The translations under genes and the position numbers were made by a program. Below, piece by piece: positions 62,455 through 64,000 of a stretch of DNA of 64,000 nt (positions are counted from its first letter, which is position 1; each line of letters opens with the position of its first letter). This stretch comes from Sporomusa malonica (GTDB taxonomy: Bacteria > Bacillota > Negativicutes > Sporomusales > Sporomusaceae). The stretch is from assembly GCF_900176355.1 (NCBI RefSeq), contig NZ_FWXI01000015.1:62001-126000 (forward strand), read 5' to 3'. Under the pieces are notes generated by a model. The model ran no database searches. It was not told where the DNA came from and worked only from the letters and a program-made list of their open reading frames with translations.

Positions 62455-62817
62455 TCAACCGGATGTAAAATCCGCTACATTTTTTTCGATGGCCCAATAA
62501 AACGTGCCGTTCCTGCGAGTCATACTGAGAGCCGGATTCACTTTGCATTTCGTCAATCGCATGAATGCGGCGGGATTGCGCTTCGTCAAAGCCCGAAAGG
62601 TTGCACAATGAAGGGATCTGGCGAGCGGCGCAAGCTTAATCAGCCACGCTTCCAGCTGATCGGTGCAAACGTGATCGATATCAAAATAGGTACCATTGTT
62701 TTTCCACATGACAAAACCGTGATTTTCGTCAAAAACAAGCTGATAATCTTGTGCCAATATGGCATTTTCACCGGTTTTATCCACATACTTCTTTTTCCAT
62801 TCCTTTAATGTCGGCAT
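62455..62817 (-). CDS. unrecognised 120-aa protein between tpsB and tpsA
   Basis: 120 residues, ribosome site caggagttggggca. Begins MPTLKEWKKKYVDKTGENAI and has VMWKNNGTYFDIDHVCTDQL, AFMRLTKCKVNPALSMT and a Trp near the end. No signal peptide, no membrane segment. It could be a modifying or chaperone factor for the secreted protein (inference). Located 22 bp upstream of tpsA. Confidence 0.7.
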   Translation of the reverse strand: MPTLKEWKKKYVDKTGENAILAQDYQLVFDENHGFVMWKNNGTYFDIDHVCTDQLEAWLIKLAPLARSLHCATFRALTKRNPAAFMRLTKCKVNPALSMTRRNGTFYWAIEKNVADFTSG

Positions 62818-62855
62818 TGCCCCAACTCCTGTCCGCGATGCTTTGTTTCATGTTT

Positions 62856-64000
62856 CTAGAAGTATTTCACGCCCTGCAGCCACAGCCGTCCGTTCTTATC
62901 GGTGTCGGCAGTGGCTGTCGCCTGGCCGATTTTCCAGGCGTAGTCCATCCGGACGGCAAAGTTCTGCTCCCTTGTCCACATAAGACCAAGCCCCGCGCCT
63001 GCTAGGCTGCGCCGGTTATCGCCCGAGCCCACGGGATTCTTGTTAATTATGACGCTGCCGTAGTCGTAAAAGCCGTTCAGGTAGAGGCTGTTCGTGGCGG
63101 TAGAGTATTTATCCAACCGCCATCTGAGTTCTCCCGTCAGCTTGTAGCCTTCATCGCCCGAAGCTTCGCCTTGCGGGAAGGCCCGTACACCGTCAGCTCC
63201 GCCCAGGTACAGTTTTTCCGAAGAGTCAAGGTTCTTGTCGGCTAGTTGACCGATAAAATTAAAGTTGAAGTTCAGATTTTTCGCCACATACTGCTGGCGC
63301 TGGTAGCTGAATACCGTCTTGCTGAAATCACCGGCAGTATTGTAGGTGTCGTTAGCCAGCGCTGTGGCGTCCTTGATGGTAAGTTTGCCCTGGTAATGGG
63401 TTAGACCAAAGGCGTTTGTGCCGCCGCCTCCCCAGTTATCGGCGAAGTTACCGGACAGGCCCAGATTCCACAGGCTGCTGTCTTTGGGCGAATGGCTGGA
63501 AGTGCTGGTAATATCGTCGCGGAGATGCTTTTTGTCTACGCCGAAAGTGCCGTAGAGGCTGAAGGCCCGGCTCCGGATGAGAGGGTAGCTCACGCCATAG
63601 CTGGTGATGGCCGCCCGGCCGGTGGCGCCGAGGTCGGCAAAGGTATCTCCTAAGGTATAACCAACATGGGAGTATTTGATTTCGAATTTTGCTCCGTCGT
63701 TGCCGATAAGCGAACTATAGCCCAAATTGTAGTTGTTGATGCCCTGACCGGTGGTGAGGCCGCCCAGGCTGAAGTTATCGCCGGTGTTGCTGAAATTGTT
63801 CACGGTGAGCTGGACGCCGTAGCGGGTCTGCCCGGTATAGCGGTTGCCCCAGTTATCGGCGTAGAAAGCACCGCTAGTTTTGGCGGTGTCTGCCGCTTCC
63901 AGCACGAGGTCGGCGGTGCCGGCAGTTTCTCCCGGCGTAAGGGTGGCCTTGACGCTGACGCCGGCAAGGTCGTTGATTAGCAGCAGTGCCCGTTCCAGCG
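62856..64000 (-). CDS. TpsB outer-membrane transporter (ShlB/FhaC family), partial
   Basis: The frame is open from the right edge to the stop at 62856, so the gene starts beyond 64000. The first residues visible (LLLINDLAGVSVKATLTPGE) are the end of a POTRA domain. Then the ShlB-type barrel: DNWGNRYTGQTRYGVQLTVN, GVRAFPQGEASGDEGYKLTG (the conserved L6 V-R-x-F/Y motif region) and a final Tyr-Phe. It passes TpsA across the outer membrane. An outer membrane is therefore present. First gene of the five-gene operon visible here. Confidence 0.92.
   Translation of the reverse strand, partial: LERALLLINDLAGVSVKATLTPGETAGTADLVLEAADTAKTSGAFYADNWGNRYTGQTRYGVQLTVNNFSNTGDNFSLGGLTTGQGINNYNLGYSSLIGNDGAKFEIKYSHVGYTLGDTFADLGATGRAAITSYGVSYPLIRSRAFSLYGTFGVDKKHLRDDITSTSSHSPKDSSLWNLGLSGNFADNWGGGGTNAFGLTHYQGKLTIKDATALANDTYNTAGDFSKTVFSYQRQQYVAKNLNFNFNFIGQLADKNLDSSEKLYLGGADGVRAFPQGEASGDEGYKLTGELRWRLDKYSTATNSLYLNGFYDYGSVIINKNPVGSGDNRRSLAGAGLGLMWTREQNFAVRMDYAWKIGQATATADTDKNGRLWLQGVKYF

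Overview
The window looks like a chromosome segment of a diderm, motile, anaerobic, spore-former-type Firmicute of the Negativicutes (Sporomusaceae-like). Low-GC Firmicute signals (T-box leader, THI-box riboswitch, strong AGGAGG ribosome sites, a CtsR-type box before clpB) sit beside Gram-negative envelope genes (two-partner secretion pair, OmpH/Skp-like protein, RND efflux). The genus is inferred from this combination, not from a marker gene. No rRNA, tRNA, CRISPR array or intact insertion sequence was seen.

Layout. 0-2.8 kb: two half-size permease genes, a MarR regulator and an amidohydrolase, linked by six copies of one 13-bp palindrome, two pairs of which share the same 31-bp spacing. 3-6.4 kb: a Ser/Thr-rich orphan, an amino-acid binding lipoprotein, a mismatch uracil glycosylase and a membrane metallophosphoesterase. 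6.5-11.6 kb: malate module (2HCT transporter, malic enzyme, CitA/CitB-type two-component pair). 11.7-16 kb: RND pump and adaptor. 16-19.2 kb: a Thr/Pro-rich orphan, then thiD-cytX under a TPP riboswitch. 19.2-28.8 kb: small ORF, MFS exporter, GGDEF-EAL protein, ClpB, HD-GYP-like protein, soluble PocR chemoreceptor with CheW. 28.9-31.4 kb: TrpP-like transporter and PaaK-type ligase behind a T-box whose specifier reads as TGG (Trp). 31.5-35.2 kb: two exported enzymes (amidase, serine beta-lactamase fold). 35.4-38.4 kb: AAA+/VWA chelatase-like pair. 38.7-47.6 kb: GlpT-like transporter, small unknowns, MarR-GNAT fusion, DMT exporter with AraC regulator, heterodimeric ABC exporter. 47.9-54.4 kb: flgD-flgE-flgK-flgK-flgL. 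54.8-57.2 kb: degenerate response regulator, HATPase protein, membrane Ser protease. 57.4-64 kb: visibly G+C-rich two-partner secretion operon running off the right edge.

The most unusual items are the paired-operator MarR regulon, the Trp T-box over trpP-paaK with a GC-rich structured insertion in its leader, the TPS operon with two unrecognised small proteins plus OmpH, the tandem flgK genes, and several long inverted-repeat elements between genes. I found no single gene set that I can confidently call a new system; the first and the TPS operon are the best candidates.
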